Source: Phanerochaete sordida (taxonomy: Eukaryota; Basidiomycota; Agaricomycetes; Polyporales; Phanerochaetaceae). From it: 64,000 nucleotides of DNA. Location: contig BPQB01000002.1 in the NCBI GenBank assembly GCA_019973155.2, positions 124,001 through 188,000 of the forward strand, in the 5' to 3' direction. Positions 33,669-45,611 of this stretch are shown piece after piece. A program made the position numbers and the translations under genes. How positions within the stretch are numbered: position 1 is the first letter of the stretch; every line of letters starts with the position of its first letter. The notes beneath the pieces are model-generated. The model did not search any database. It was not told where the DNA came from and worked only from the letters and a program-made list of their open reading frames with translations.

Positions 33669-34536
33669 GTGGCGTAGATAGGAGGAGTGAAGGGGAGGCG
33701 GTGGTCTCAGTGGGATAACGCAGACCACTTATGTAGTGTCAACGTGCTAGTCATCGGTCAGGCAGTGCGTCTTTGAGGCTTCTGCTGGCTGCGTATTATT
33801 GATGAGCTGCGCAAAGAGTTTTATCGGGCCACGAACATCTGTGTGGCATAACAGCACACCCTACCAGCATGTTCCGGGTGCCGCCTCCACCACAGGACTC
33901 TGAGATTCACGTGTAATGTCAATAGCATGCAATGAGCGTACTCCTGTAGGCTGTCTGCTTGGCCCACCTTTCTGAGCCGCGATATCCCGCACGAAGCGAA
34001 TAGCTGAAGCCTTACGTCCCAGGCGCAAGCCATGCGCTGTAAAAACAAAGATAAGCACAGCCGCTTCGTCGGCAAAGGATTTCGCACTAGTGGAACGTTC
34101 AGGGCTTCTGGTCTTCTTTTCCTACTGAACCTGCACGGGGCGTCTGACGCTACAGTCTGCGTGGCACGCTGAGGATATACATGTCACGTTCTGAGCTGTA
34201 GCGGGCAACGTGGTACTCAGGCGAGTATATACGGAGTCATGAGAAACGATAGCACCGCACTATCTGTGGTGCCGCGCAACGTATCCAGCGCCGCGCGATT
34301 ACCTGCAAAATCTCACTGAAATATCTTAGTCACGTACTGTGTTTGAGTATATGGCAATGCCCCACGGTAGCCTGCAGTATTAGACCGAACATGAAAGATC
34401 GAGCAGCTCAGTGTACAGGATTGGGTAGGAGAATAATATCACCGAAATTGGCAGCTACGCTCTATATCGCAACCATCGATGTGGGCGGGGCCGTCGCACA
34501 GCTCTCTGGTGCATGAGATAAATAATTTCAAGGAGT
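33669..34536. other. Gene-poor stretch
   Basis: About 870 bp. Small minus-strand frames (for example 33861-34058) have no recognised family. Confidence 0.35.
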
Positions 34537-36095
34537 TTAGTCCTCAAGCACACTATCTATGTCCAACAGCTCTCCGATGTTGGCGAACACGATCGATTGT
34601 GCTTCACTGCCACTGACAAACGTCGGGGGCTGAGAGTGTCCTCCGACATCATATAACGCACTCTTGTCGGCTAATCGCAAGCCCATAAGGAAGCGATAGA
34701 CGAGCATGGGTGGCTAGGGCGATTCTTCAGTATATCTTGTATGTAATCGCAAACCATCTTATCGTACTCACAAATATGTACACCAAAGATGAGAAGACCG
34801 TATACACCGTGCTCTGGCACCTCATAAGACGGAGGTATTTCCAGGTCAGAAAATGAACAACTCACATTATACGATGCAAGGATCTCCATAATGCTAAGGA
34901 CCATGAGGGCCCTGTAAAAGCTGTGAATGGAACAACGCGTGCTACTGCATCTGGAAGCTCACGCGAAATATGTTGTTCCTAACTCAGTAGCATTGGCAGT
35001 ATGCTCATTAGAGGATATAACCGACATACCATCATGAATCATGCACTTAGCCAACGGGCACTTGATGCCCAATTCTTGCGACTCTTTATAGAGCGCGTAA
35101 GTTTTGATCCACGTGAGAACAAGAACAAGGAGGTCTGCAATAATCAAAGAAATTCTAGAGAGGATGAGCACTGAAGAGGAATCAGCCATCCGGTCTGGGA
35201 ATATATCCTGATGCTGAGTGGACTATGACTTACGTCTGCCCCAATGCCATCAGTTCAGTGCTATAGAAAAACACATGAGCGCCTGACGTACAAGTTGGTA
35301 GTTCGTGAAGACGAGTGAAAGACTTCAAGACAGGTATTTACGGGTGGAGGCATGTATTGTATGGAGAAGCCGATGTAAGCATACTTGCAAATGGTCAGAG
35401 TTTGCAGAAATCCACCAGAGTTTAAGAGTATACACGCACACTATCACGGATAAAAGGAGCAAGGCTCAAGACGAGAACGATGGCAAACAGAGTGTAGCTC
35501 CGGTTCCATGTTGCACACAGACGCAAGGCGGAGAAGACTTTCTGAGATTAGCTTTTCGATGATAGCTACCTAGAGCGTGATAAGCGTACGAGCTGTCTGT
35601 ACGGATCCGATGGAGCCCGCAGCAAAACTTGTCCAGAAAACTGGCGTACATCTGCACCAAAAATTAGCGCTATTGGTCGGAACCCCAAGCGTCAAATACA
35701 TACGCCTACATAGTTTCTCAGAAAGCGACGCGCAGCGGATATCATAATATTTACTCACAGCGGACGTGGTTGGATACAGCGTGGTAACAGCTTGTGCAAG
35801 GAGGGCCCATCGCGTCGACAGAATCAGTACCGAGACTAGAGAGAACTTTCTCTGCCACACGGTTTTCAGTTCTTCGTTAAACGTAAGAGCGTAGTCGTAG
35901 ATGATCAATGCTAGGAGCAGAAGTCCGAGTCAGCCATTTCCCACAGAAATAGGAGAACCCGGTGCGTCACCTCCGCTTGCGTAAGTCACGGCATTCAAGA
36001 GTATTCTATATTGACATAGGTATTAGCAAATATAACGGATGACAGAGGGACCCTGACAGCTGCGGAACGTCTTGCGGGCTCAGATGAAAAGACAT
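34537..36095 (-). CDS. DUF6533-family multi-pass membrane protein B
   Basis: Proposed start MSFHLSPQDVPQ at 36095, then an exon reading LLNAVTYASG, then the DUF6533 core ALIIYDYALTFNEELKTVWQRK. Further exons carry the helix SLIIADLLVLVLTWIKTY (about 35140-35090) followed by CPLAKCMIHDG, and ALMVLSIMEILASYNV. The last exon has MLVYRFLMGLRLADKS and VFANIGELLDID before TAA at 34537. Introns between the middle exons are visible as GT-AG gaps but not every border was fixed. It has the same order of landmarks as gene A. Function unknown; the C-terminal VFANIGE word is shared by all four DUF6533 genes here. Confidence 0.65.
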
Positions 36096-36506
36096 TGGAG
36101 GCAAGGTTCAGCTCAACTCGAGCCGAATCGCGCTTCGGAGCAGCACCTCGTACTTATAAAAGGGGCTACCGTCCCAGGGACTACTGTTATTGCAAGAGCG
36201 GCTTCAGGCACTGCGACATTTATGCTCATAGTTGGGGCTGTGCAGCGAAGACTAAACCTAAGTGCTTAGAATGGTACGCTGATATGCATATCAGGCGGCA
36301 GATGCGAGATTGAAGTCCGCCTCCGAGGATGAGTTCGGTAGTTGAAGCACGTGTATTAACCCTCGACCAGACGCCATCAGCGGAAGATCTGTCTCATGTA
36401 AGTCTCATGTGACTGCAGACTGATACCGTCAGTTTGGACCGCGACTTGTGTCCGATGAATTAAAAAACTTACCCTTACAGGCGTGGCGGTGCAAAGACTA
36501 ATACGT
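36096..36506. other. Intergenic region
   Basis: About 410 bp between MYND gene 3 (stop) and DUF6533 gene B (start); nothing recognised. Confidence 0.35.
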
Positions 36507-39500
36507 CTATCGAACGCGCACGCAGACATGCTTGTGATGCCTCCAGTCATCTGTCTGGCATTCCTTCCGACAATACGCGGATTTCTTGCACCGGCTGCAG
36601 ACCATGCGCTTTCCAGCGGGAAGCGCATTTCTGCATCCGGAGCAACGACTATCCGCGTACTCATTCGAGGATGCTACACCTCCGCTCGGCGAGGCCGACG
36701 ACGTCTGCTCCGCCTCGCTCATGAGCTTCTTCATCAGACCGGCCACTGGCTCTAGGTACGAGGCAGCAAACAACGGCGAGATCGCGACTCTTGTGACGTG
36801 CGGAAGGAATGGCGCCCAGTGCTTCCTCCTCCGGAACGCGTCCGTAACCTTTCCCCTCCCGCAGGCACAGATTGGCGCTTGAGAATGCTCGAGGGACAGG
36901 GGTACGCGGCCTTGTACGTTGTAGGCGCAGTCGGCGACGTGCGACCAGGTGCGGCAGCGCTCGACCAGGGACGGCATGAGCGCCTTCCACGCGATACACT
37001 CCTCGTCGGTGTTCTGGATCTGCAATATCTCGGGCGTGATGTTGCCAAGCGCAGGCCAGAGTTTGTCGTTGAGGGCCTTGGTGAGCGGAAGCACGAACGC
37101 GTCTGCGACTACAGTGTGGCTTGCGACGTCGAGCCGCAGATCCGCGACGAAGAACAGAGCATCCATGCCTCCTCGAGATGCGCGGTTGAGGCCAAAGATT
37201 TTGGTCGGGCGCGGTGCGCTGGGACCTTGGAGACCGGCAGCGCACACGAAAATGGTGTGCAGAGAGTCCTTAATATGGCAAAGCCCGTCCATGGAGCTGT
37301 TCTCGCCGCCAGCGGATTCTCGAGCGGCCCGTTCTCTGTCTGAGAGCGCAACCGCTGCTAAGATATTGATCCATTGGAGCTCCTTATTGCCGCGCTTATG
37401 GAGACTGACAATGGGAAGTCGGTCGACGCTGATACGGTGAATCGCCCACGGATAGAGCGAGGCGCGCCTTCTGGAGTTGGGAAATCGATGCTGGACCGCG
37501 AGCCCGCTTTGGCCGAGCGGAACAATCGGAAGGACCACCTATAAGCAAGATGATCGATCTTATAAATATATCACAGAGGGTGGAACATACCTCGACGTAT
37601 GCCGATTTCCGTGCTACGCGAACCTTGGCGCGGGAGGCGTCCACGCTGAACGAGAAGGCCAGAGAAGAATATTGGCGGGTCCCGATGAGGAGCGTCACCA
37701 CACACGCCTCCGTCTGCATGACTGAGACCACGGTGTCAGCCTTCGCCAAGTCCTCCATCGCTCGCGACCCTTCGATGTCGACACCCCTTGTGATGTGCGT
37801 TATGCGAGACTCTTCGCCTGTCGCGCTGTCAGGGAACGAATTAGGCGTAAGACACGGCACTGGGAGATATGGGATTCCCGCAGGACCGTCGGTCGCCAGT
37901 GTCGGCCGGCCGCGCAGGACATGGATGCGCCTTTCGTCCATCAGCGGCAACTCGAACAGCGTGAGGCGGGGCCCCAGACGACGAATCAGGTCCCTGCGCG
38001 CTGTGCTGGGTGTGTTTGCCAGTCCCAAACGGACCACCGCAGAGCGCGGATCGTGAGCCATGATCCACGCCGGGACGCATACCGAGACCACGAGCGGCGC
38101 GGCGCCGTGCATGCCGTGGGGGTCCTCCTCGATGGTGGCGACGGCGTCCGCACCTGTGCGCGTCACGGTGAGCGCGCCGAACATCAGGTCCGCGGACGAG
38201 AAGTCGTTCTCCCATGTAGGCCCGGAGAGCTGCACCGTGAGGTGCGGGTGCATCGGACGGCCGGGACCGGGCTCTTCGATGACGCGTAGCCGGGACCGGT
38301 CGACGCTGAACGCGATGCAGACGACGGGCGGGACCGTGGTCCAGTCGCGGAAGCGGCCGGTGGGTTTGTTCTCAAAGAGGAGCTCGTTGCCATCGCGGTA
38401 GGGTGGCTCGCTGTGCAGACCGAAGAGATGAAGGTGCGTGAGCAGGTCTTGATACCACATCGAACCAATGAACATGGTCTTGTCGCGTGTGATCAGAGCG
38501 AGGACCGCAGAACAGACCTCGCTCCAGTTTGCCGAGACGCGTGGCCGGATACATGCCAGGAGCGCAGCGAAACTCCTGCGACAGTACCGAGGGGCATCTA
38601 GGCGACCTCCTCCGCGATCGATAGCGAGGTCGTCGAACCGTTTGAATACGTCTTCATACGCAAACATGCGCAAGTAGATGTTGAAGAGGATAGAGGCTAG
38701 GTGCTCTGTCTCGAAGGTTAGCGAGTAACAATTGCTGGGAGCCAGCTGCGACGGGATTTTCCAGGCGAGACGTTCGTAAAACTGGCCGGCTTCACGCGCA
38801 TTGTACGATATGATTTCATGGATATTGGAAGCCGTTGTGTAACCGGAGAGGTATGATGTTGGAGTCAGATCTAAGAGGAGGGATATGGTGGTCAAGTCTG
38901 CGCAAATCCTATGAGAGAGGGCGGAAATGGCGTCGCTGGAGACAGGAAGGAGGGTCTCGGTATAGATCGTCGCGTACGGTGTACGTTTGAGTAGCGGCAC
39001 GGTGGACACCAAGATATTGAGCATGCCGATATGGTCGGAAAGGTTGGAAGTGTCGATGACGTCGAACATCAGAGGTGCAGAGCCCTTAATGTTCTCACTG
39101 CGGTCGACGGTCGCAAGGTTCGCGGCGAGCAGCCCAGCCCTCGGTAGGAGCTCCGACGTGCCACCAATTCCGAACGTACGTAGTGCATGGCACGTCGCAA
39201 GGACGTCTCCTACGTAGACTTGAATCTTGATCTTGGGGCCAGAGGGAGCTCGAACACAGGCGGCGAACGCCGTACACCATTGGTGGAACTGGGAACGGAT
39301 ATCGTCGTACAGATCGGAGAGCGTAGAAGCTGCACAAGCGTTGGCGAAAAACGGAGCCAGGTGAAATGTCGTGAGTGGATGGGTACCGCAGTGTGCGCGA
39401 AGACCTTCGCCGTCCGCGGAATACGCGAAAAGAGGGTTCACGTGGACGGCACTGTCGATCTCGGTCCGGGAAGTGAAGAGGAGGCCTGTCTTCCAGTAGT

Positions 39501-40276
39501 GGCGCGACGACGCGACGCACAACTGCGTGGACTCGAAGGACAGCGGGCCTGCAGACCGTGATGTAGTCACGTCGAAGCTATTGTCACCGAGGTCCTTGAA
39601 TCTCTCGTTATACACCGCTTGCATCCCGGTGACAAAGTCGTTCTTTAGCCGTGCGACTCGCGCCGCGGACAGATTTCGCGTCCGCGCGTAGAGGTCCCAC
39701 TGATGATGCAACTGCGACAGGGTAAAAGGATTGCCGATGTGGAGGAAGCGAGAGTACTCGCAGGCGGCCCAGGTCTCGAGGTCGAGGGAAGCATTTGCAA
39801 GCATTTGAGCTTTGTCAAGAAGACGCTCGCGGGATTGATGGTCAAGAAAGAAGTGGTAGAAAATGTTGAACGTGCACTGCGCGTTTTTCTGAAGTGGATC
39901 GTCGAATAAAAGAGCGAAAAGCAGGATATTACGAGCTACAAGGCCGCCGGATGAGCTTGAGAGGGAACTTCGCTCTGTGGATGGAGACGTACCGACGGTG
40001 GCTGGCTCATGGTCGCAGCACGTGAAATCAAGCTGTCGCCGAACTACAATATATGCGTTGAGACAAATCTATACTCGTGTTAAAATACTACTCACCACTG
40101 GCATCATCCAGCCCGCTGACGTACACCGAGTACAAGATATTCCTGGGGTCGCCGCAGCCAAGGAGCAGGAGGGACGCATCGTTCTCCGGCGGGGCGTTCT
40201 GAAGTAGGGATACCGGCGAAGTGTTTCCGATGGGGTAGAATAAAGTCTTCGTGGGCCAAAATGTCGGATGAGCCAT
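36507..40276 (-). CDS. DUF4470 and MYND-finger protein 3
   Basis: Exons 40276-40096, 40043-39993, 39935-37591 and 37538-36507 give 1202 residues. The first two exons are again 181 and 51 nt. DUF4470 core: FYPIGNTSPVSLLQ, LLLLGCGDPRNILYSVY, LDFTCCDHEPATV. The MYND finger near the C-terminus (CSGCRN...CSRCKKSAYCRKECQ...HKHVC) has all eight ligands; the tail after it is a few basic residues. It is more diverged from copies 1 and 2 than those are from each other. No frame breaks were seen. Confidence 0.85.
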
Positions 40277-41497
40277 GAAGGACAGTTATGACGGAAACGT
40301 GTCGCGAGATGAAGTTGGTCGAGCAGAGAGCCTTGCGAGCGGAGGGTTGAAAGTGCACCGTCAAAGTGCTGGGGTTTGAAGCCCACCACTTAAAGTTCCC
40401 CAACGTCTCGTCCCCGCACGAGCGAGTCGCGCTCATAGGACGAGGAAGTCCGGTCACCAGGTTTGCTCGGCTGGAAACGGAGGCTTTAGGAAAGCTGGCT
40501 GCTACTTTTGACCGTACATTCTGCTGTCGTTTACTGGTGTTGAAGGTGACATCCTAATTCTGTGGCTCGATGCACATGTACCTTTCACGAAGAAGGACTA
40601 CAGCAGCACGCTGGGTGCGGCTCGGCCTCTGGCAGCATGCTGGAACGCAGGTCAGTCTGGACTGCACAGCCTATACGGATATCGTGGCAACTGACTGTGA
40701 CAGCTCAATCGGTATCCCGTCGCGGTCGAAGTGTAAGACACACCTATTGCTGGAAGGTGAGCGAGTGTGGCGACGAAAGGTCCCGCTCGACGCTCGGCGT
40801 CCCTGTCGTATCGGCGCTTGCCAGGGAAAGTAAACGCCCAAAGTTCGCTGCTGCACAGGTCGCAGCACGTCTGCGCAAATACGTACAGCTAAGGCCAAAC
40901 GTCAGCCTACGATGAGTACATTTGCTGTTGATTGGGTAGGAAAGGCATTTTAGGCTGATGCCGTGGGCATGGCACGCACAGATACTAAACACGGCGGATA
41001 TATTTGCATACTAACTGTGCCAAAACTGTGCGCGTGGACTCGGAAATGATACTAGGAGACGACAACCATGCTGCTTATCTCCTAGAGAAGCAACGTCCGA
41101 ATCATCCACACAGATTACCATCATCTACGCGCGCAGCTCTGCGCTCGCGCGCGGTGGCCGGCTCCAGCTGCGTCACGTAGCTCCAACATCGTGGGACATG
41201 CATGGTCGCCAGTATAAGTGATGTACTACCGCAGCTCGATATTCGAATCATGAGAGACTTTCGAGGCTGTTCGCGCGGGATCCTGGGGGGCTGACAGGAA
41301 AAAGGGTAACAGTCCGAAGTGCCTGCACGAGCCCACTTGGGACCTACGCGCAGATAGCAGATCACGGGTCGATGGTATTTGACAGATAAATCATTTTGTA
41401 TCGCAAAGCCAGCTCCTGCGATGGAGAAAAGCCTGGTCTTAGTCTGTCACCTAAGCCTACAACAAGTCGCGCTGAAAAAGGTTGAATCTTCAAGCTG
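40277..41497. other. Gene-poor stretch
   Basis: About 1.2 kb without a recognised gene; promoter of MYND gene 3 and 3' flank of DUF6533 gene C. Confidence 0.35.
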
Positions 41498-43124
41498 CTA
41501 GGATGATGACCCATCTTCTGAATGTCCTTCGTCAGAGTTAACAATGTCAACGGCGTCATCCCATGGCGCCTCGTCCTCGTATTCGAGAGGCTCGCCCATG
41601 TTCGCCATGAATACTGGTGGCTCGCCAAAGGAAGGCAGCCGTGACGTGATATCGGGCCCAGATGTTGCATGCCCTCTGTCATCGATCAGGCGGAGGTTCA
41701 TCATGAAGCGACAGACCAAGATAGGCGGCTTATTAAAAGAAGTGTCAGCCTGGCGACAGTACATCTAAGTCTACACCTGCTCACCAAGGTAGACGCCAGA
41801 GCGGAGACCATAGGCACGATGGTCTGCAAAACTGCTTAGCATCCTGTCCATTGAAGCGGGCTTAACGCCACATACGCCATTGGTCGCATTAAATGTAGCG
41901 ATCTGCGCAACGTTCAGGGCGAGGAGGACCCTGTTGAGAGCGTTGACCCCAGTTTGTAGGAAAGAAAACTTTGACTAGCGGCACTTACACAAAATAGATT
42001 GCCCCTTCAGATAGGTACGTCAGCCATCCTATCGACAGCATGAAGTAGATCCGCACCATCTTGAACGAGGCATGTTGCTAGTGGTGATTTGATATCAAGT
42101 GCCCGAGCCTCTCGATACTGGCGGTGGGTCTTCGCCCAGGTCAGGGCGAGAACGAGCGCGTCGGCCACGATCAGCGGAATGCGGGTGAAGAATATCACTG
42201 CAACAAATTCAGTATGACTCAATCTGGCATATAATCGATGTGATCCTACAACTGTTCGATCATGTCAGCCAAGTCGCGATGTCACTGAAACCGAACCGGG
42301 CAGACGTACATATTGTAGACTGTATCTGTGAAGAACGGCGTCTGCACGCAGATATTTAAAGGCGGTGGGATGTACGTCGTATAGCTGTGTGCGAAGAAAT
42401 ACTGGAGGATAGCCTGCAATCAGCTATGGGCTGGAAGATGATAGTATATAGCGCACGGAGTTTGTGACCACAGGCGCTAAGCTGAGGACGAGCACTATTG
42501 CGGAGAGCACAGCGTTCCGGTCCCAGATCGCGTAGACACGGAGTGCAGAGAATACTGGGAGAAATAGAATCAGAAGTCAATCGTTGCACATCAATACTTC
42601 TCCTAAATGCTTACGAGCAGTTTGGGCGAAGCCTACGAGCTGCGGGGCTTCGTTCATCCATGATATCACCGTACAGCTATCCACGTGGATCAATTTACGG
42701 CCTGGGGACTTCGGTGCGATAATGCTCACCTCTGGGTAGCATCAGACCAAGTTTGTAGCGAGGCGGGACCGAGCAACTCACCAGAGGGCCGTAAGGATAG
42801 AGTGATGTCGTAGCCTCGAACAGCAGACACCAGCGCGTGGACACGATGAGGAGGGATACGACGGAGGGTCGTCGTTGCCACACGGTGCAAACCTCTTGGC
42901 GAAACGTGATCAGGTAGTCAAAGAAGACCAGCGCTGGAGCGTCCTTCGTGAGTATTACGCCACGTTATGAGGAGAGGTGCCTCACCGGACATCGCGAGGG
43001 CAATGGAGTCTGCGATCGTACTTGAATAGTATAAGTCAGAAAAACACACGCATGGTAGGGGAAGGACAAACGCGTACATTTGCGCGACTGCGGCTGCCAA
43101 GTCGTCGAATGAGTCGTCGGACAT
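41498..43124 (-). CDS. DUF6533-family multi-pass membrane protein C
   Basis: First exons 43124-43078 (MSDDSFDDLAAAVAQ) and 43020-42986, then the DUF6533 core from 42933 (ALVFFDYLITFRQEVCTVWQRR, LLIVSTRWCLLFEATTSLYP). A later exon reads IFSALRVYAIWDRN and VLSAIVLVLSLAPVVTNS (about 42560-42465). Another has FFTRIPLIVADALVLALTWAKT (about 42205-42125) with CLVQDG. The last exon (from about 41730) has ILVCRFMMNLRL and FMANMGEPLEYEDE, ending at 41498 in an acidic Ser-rich tail. Middle exon borders are approximate. Intact by the landmarks seen; function unknown. Confidence 0.65.
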
Positions 43125-43823
43125 CTCGTGCAAGGTTTCGCGTAGGTTCTGGGACGGAATTCTATGGTGCTGAGAGGTGTGTGCAGGCCTTCATAAGGGC
43201 ACACCTGCTCCTTCCTATCAAGCCATTCCCGTGGAATGGCAGGTCCTGTGTCGCAGCCGGTGGTGCATCGCGACGACGGGCAGCTTTTGACACCGCTGCT
43301 CAAGATGCCCGCGGTGGGGCCTGCACCGTTCGAGCATGGCTCCGGTCTGAAGCACTGCGCCACATCTCATCAGCAGTATGCGTAGTGGGCACGCCGTGTT
43401 TCGCATTGCAAGGAGGCGAGGAGTGACCATTCAGCGGTGTCCCGCGGGTCAGATGCGAGATCTTCACGGGAAGATTGGCTGATGATGCACGTCCGGCGGA
43501 GCGGGACGATCCTGAGGCAGGGCCGAGGTCACCGCTATCACTGATGAATGCGTACAGGTCCAGCCCGGAACGACGACGAAGGGACGGCCATCTGAGATAC
43601 CGTGTAGAGGTGAGCAGACGCAGAGGCGCGGGCGTCAAGCGCTTGCCGCTGGCGTACAGCCTGCTGCGAGGGATATGAGGCATCACTGCATTTGTGTATT
43701 GCTGTATGGCGAGCATAAGATACTATACATGGCTCATATCATAGCCTTCCGTGGTCATGAGCGCGTCTGGGCATTTAATCAACACTGGGCGTCGACGAAG
43801 CGAAGGTTAAACGAAGGTCTTAC
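43125..43823. other. Intergenic region
   Basis: About 700 bp between DUF6533 gene C and F-box gene 8; nothing recognised. Confidence 0.35.
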
Positions 43824-45400
43824 TTATCGGTCTCTCCGCGCGTCCAGCTCCTCCTCCATCGCCTTCACAAACACGGTCTTCGTCTCGTTGATGCGCCGCA
43901 CGTCGTCTCTCTCGCTCTCACATCTATGGGCATGGAGCGTTGCTTTTGGGAACACACACGCGAGGAACACGGCCGCCTCTGCCGAGAACGCGATATCGGT
44001 GCTGCCCGTTTGGAGAGTCCACAATGGCGAGCGTGACGTCCCAAAGCGAGGGCGGTCCTGGGCACTGAACGAAGCCGGGATCGACAGGGGTAGACTCAGG
44101 CTGGTCAAGGATGGGCAGAGCTGAGCAAGCGGGAGAAGGTCGTAAAGCTGAAGTTCGGCGGGAAACATGGGCGCGCTCTCTCCGATTTTGATGGATGTCG
44201 CGTGCGGCCACGCGTGCGCGATAGGCTCGATATCCACTGCCTGAAGAGAGATGGGCAGGGAATTGAGTACGACGCACTTGAGTGAGCGATGCGTGAGCAG
44301 TGGAGAGATGTCGGTGATGTGCAAGACATTCGCAGCAACGGCTGAAGGCGTGAAGTTGTACGAGCGTACGCCAAACGCGAAGGACTGCAACTGCTCCAGG
44401 GGAGGAATTGCAGAAACAACGGCGCGTACGTACGCTGCATTTGGGTGCTCTCCCCTCCAGTCGTGCGCGCCGAGGATGTTGTAATAGAGTGAAAGATCCT
44501 GCAGGAATGGCGCCGCGAGTCGTTGTAGAATATTCCGCATGGGAGCGACATCGCTACTGTGTGTTTCTAGACTGAGTTGCTCCAATGCATGGAAAGGCAG
44601 CTTTGACGTTGATGCATTGTCTTCCGGGCTGATAGTGAAACTCAGCTCGCGTAGCGAAGACAGAGTTGCGAGGTGCGAGACGGCCTGCGGAAGGAGGATC
44701 TTGACATCGACGTTCACAAGGACCTCCATTTGCGACATTGCGCCTGACAGACGTCGGTCTATGTCGGGGTCGTTCTCGCTCCGGGTAGAGGTCGTGATCA
44801 TCAGGGTTTCCAGGGTCTTCTTGCACTTCGGAAGTGCTCGTATGAGACGCGTTTGCTCGTCTGGCACCCAGTAATCTACTACCAGATGGCAAAGTGGGGA
44901 GTGGACAAAAAGATGGTAGTATTTGCTGACTTCGAAATCATCGGATTCGAAGGACCGCAGGTTTGGCAGGAGCGGGCCGCCAGGATGAAATCGCAGGATA
45001 GAGCGCCAGCCTATTCTGGGCCTGTTACACCATACATCGTCGCATCCAGACGAGCTATAGTACAGCTCATGGACGCGACGCGCATAGTAGTTGAAGCGTT
45101 CCCATTCTTCATCTGTCGGCGCCGCTATGAGACACTGCGAGAACGAGGCTGTCAGATTTATGTGCGGCAGTCATGAGCATATCCCGCACTCACGAAGCTT
45201 TTTCTATTCTTCTCGCCCCGCTTGGACCTCGGCAGCACCTGGATCAAGGGGTCTGGCTCGAGCAGATCGAACCACAGCACATCGAGGGCGGGATCGAGGA
45301 AGGCACGACAGGCCAGCGCCATATTGAGCAGGGCTGCATTGCTCCCAACGTAACTGACAATAAGTCGAAGCACTTCAGCTATCCTCAGACAGCGGTGCAT
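43824..45400 (-). CDS. F-box/LRR-type protein 8
   Basis: Exons 45400-45194 and 45134-43824 (59 nt intron, gtgagt...cag, phase 0) give 505 residues. It opens MHRCLRIAEVLRLIVSYV, then MALACRAFLDPALDVLW and PDPLIQVLPRSKRGEKNRK. After the intron comes APTDEEWERFNYYARRVH and leucine-rich repeats, ending EAAVFLACVFPKATL and an acidic/basic tail. Exon 1 length, the SKRG motif and the C-terminal block match the gene at 13801 rather than the nearer copies, so the two were split by a rearrangement. A 211 bp gap separates it from the 3' end of MYND gene 4. Confidence 0.8.
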
Positions 45401-45611
45401 TGCCGAAGATGGAGGGAAGGACGAAGTTTCTCTGCGAGCGCCCCCGCGCGCTTCATTTGTATCCAGGCACGTGACGACAATAAAGTCCCAGTCTCCCGAC
45501 GGAGCGGCCGCAGACCTCCTTCATTGTACAGAAACTGGTGTTGTAAGACATGCAGAGTCCTCAAAAATGAATGAAGGAGCTGCAACGGCTGACAAAAAAA
45601 TCCCTGACATC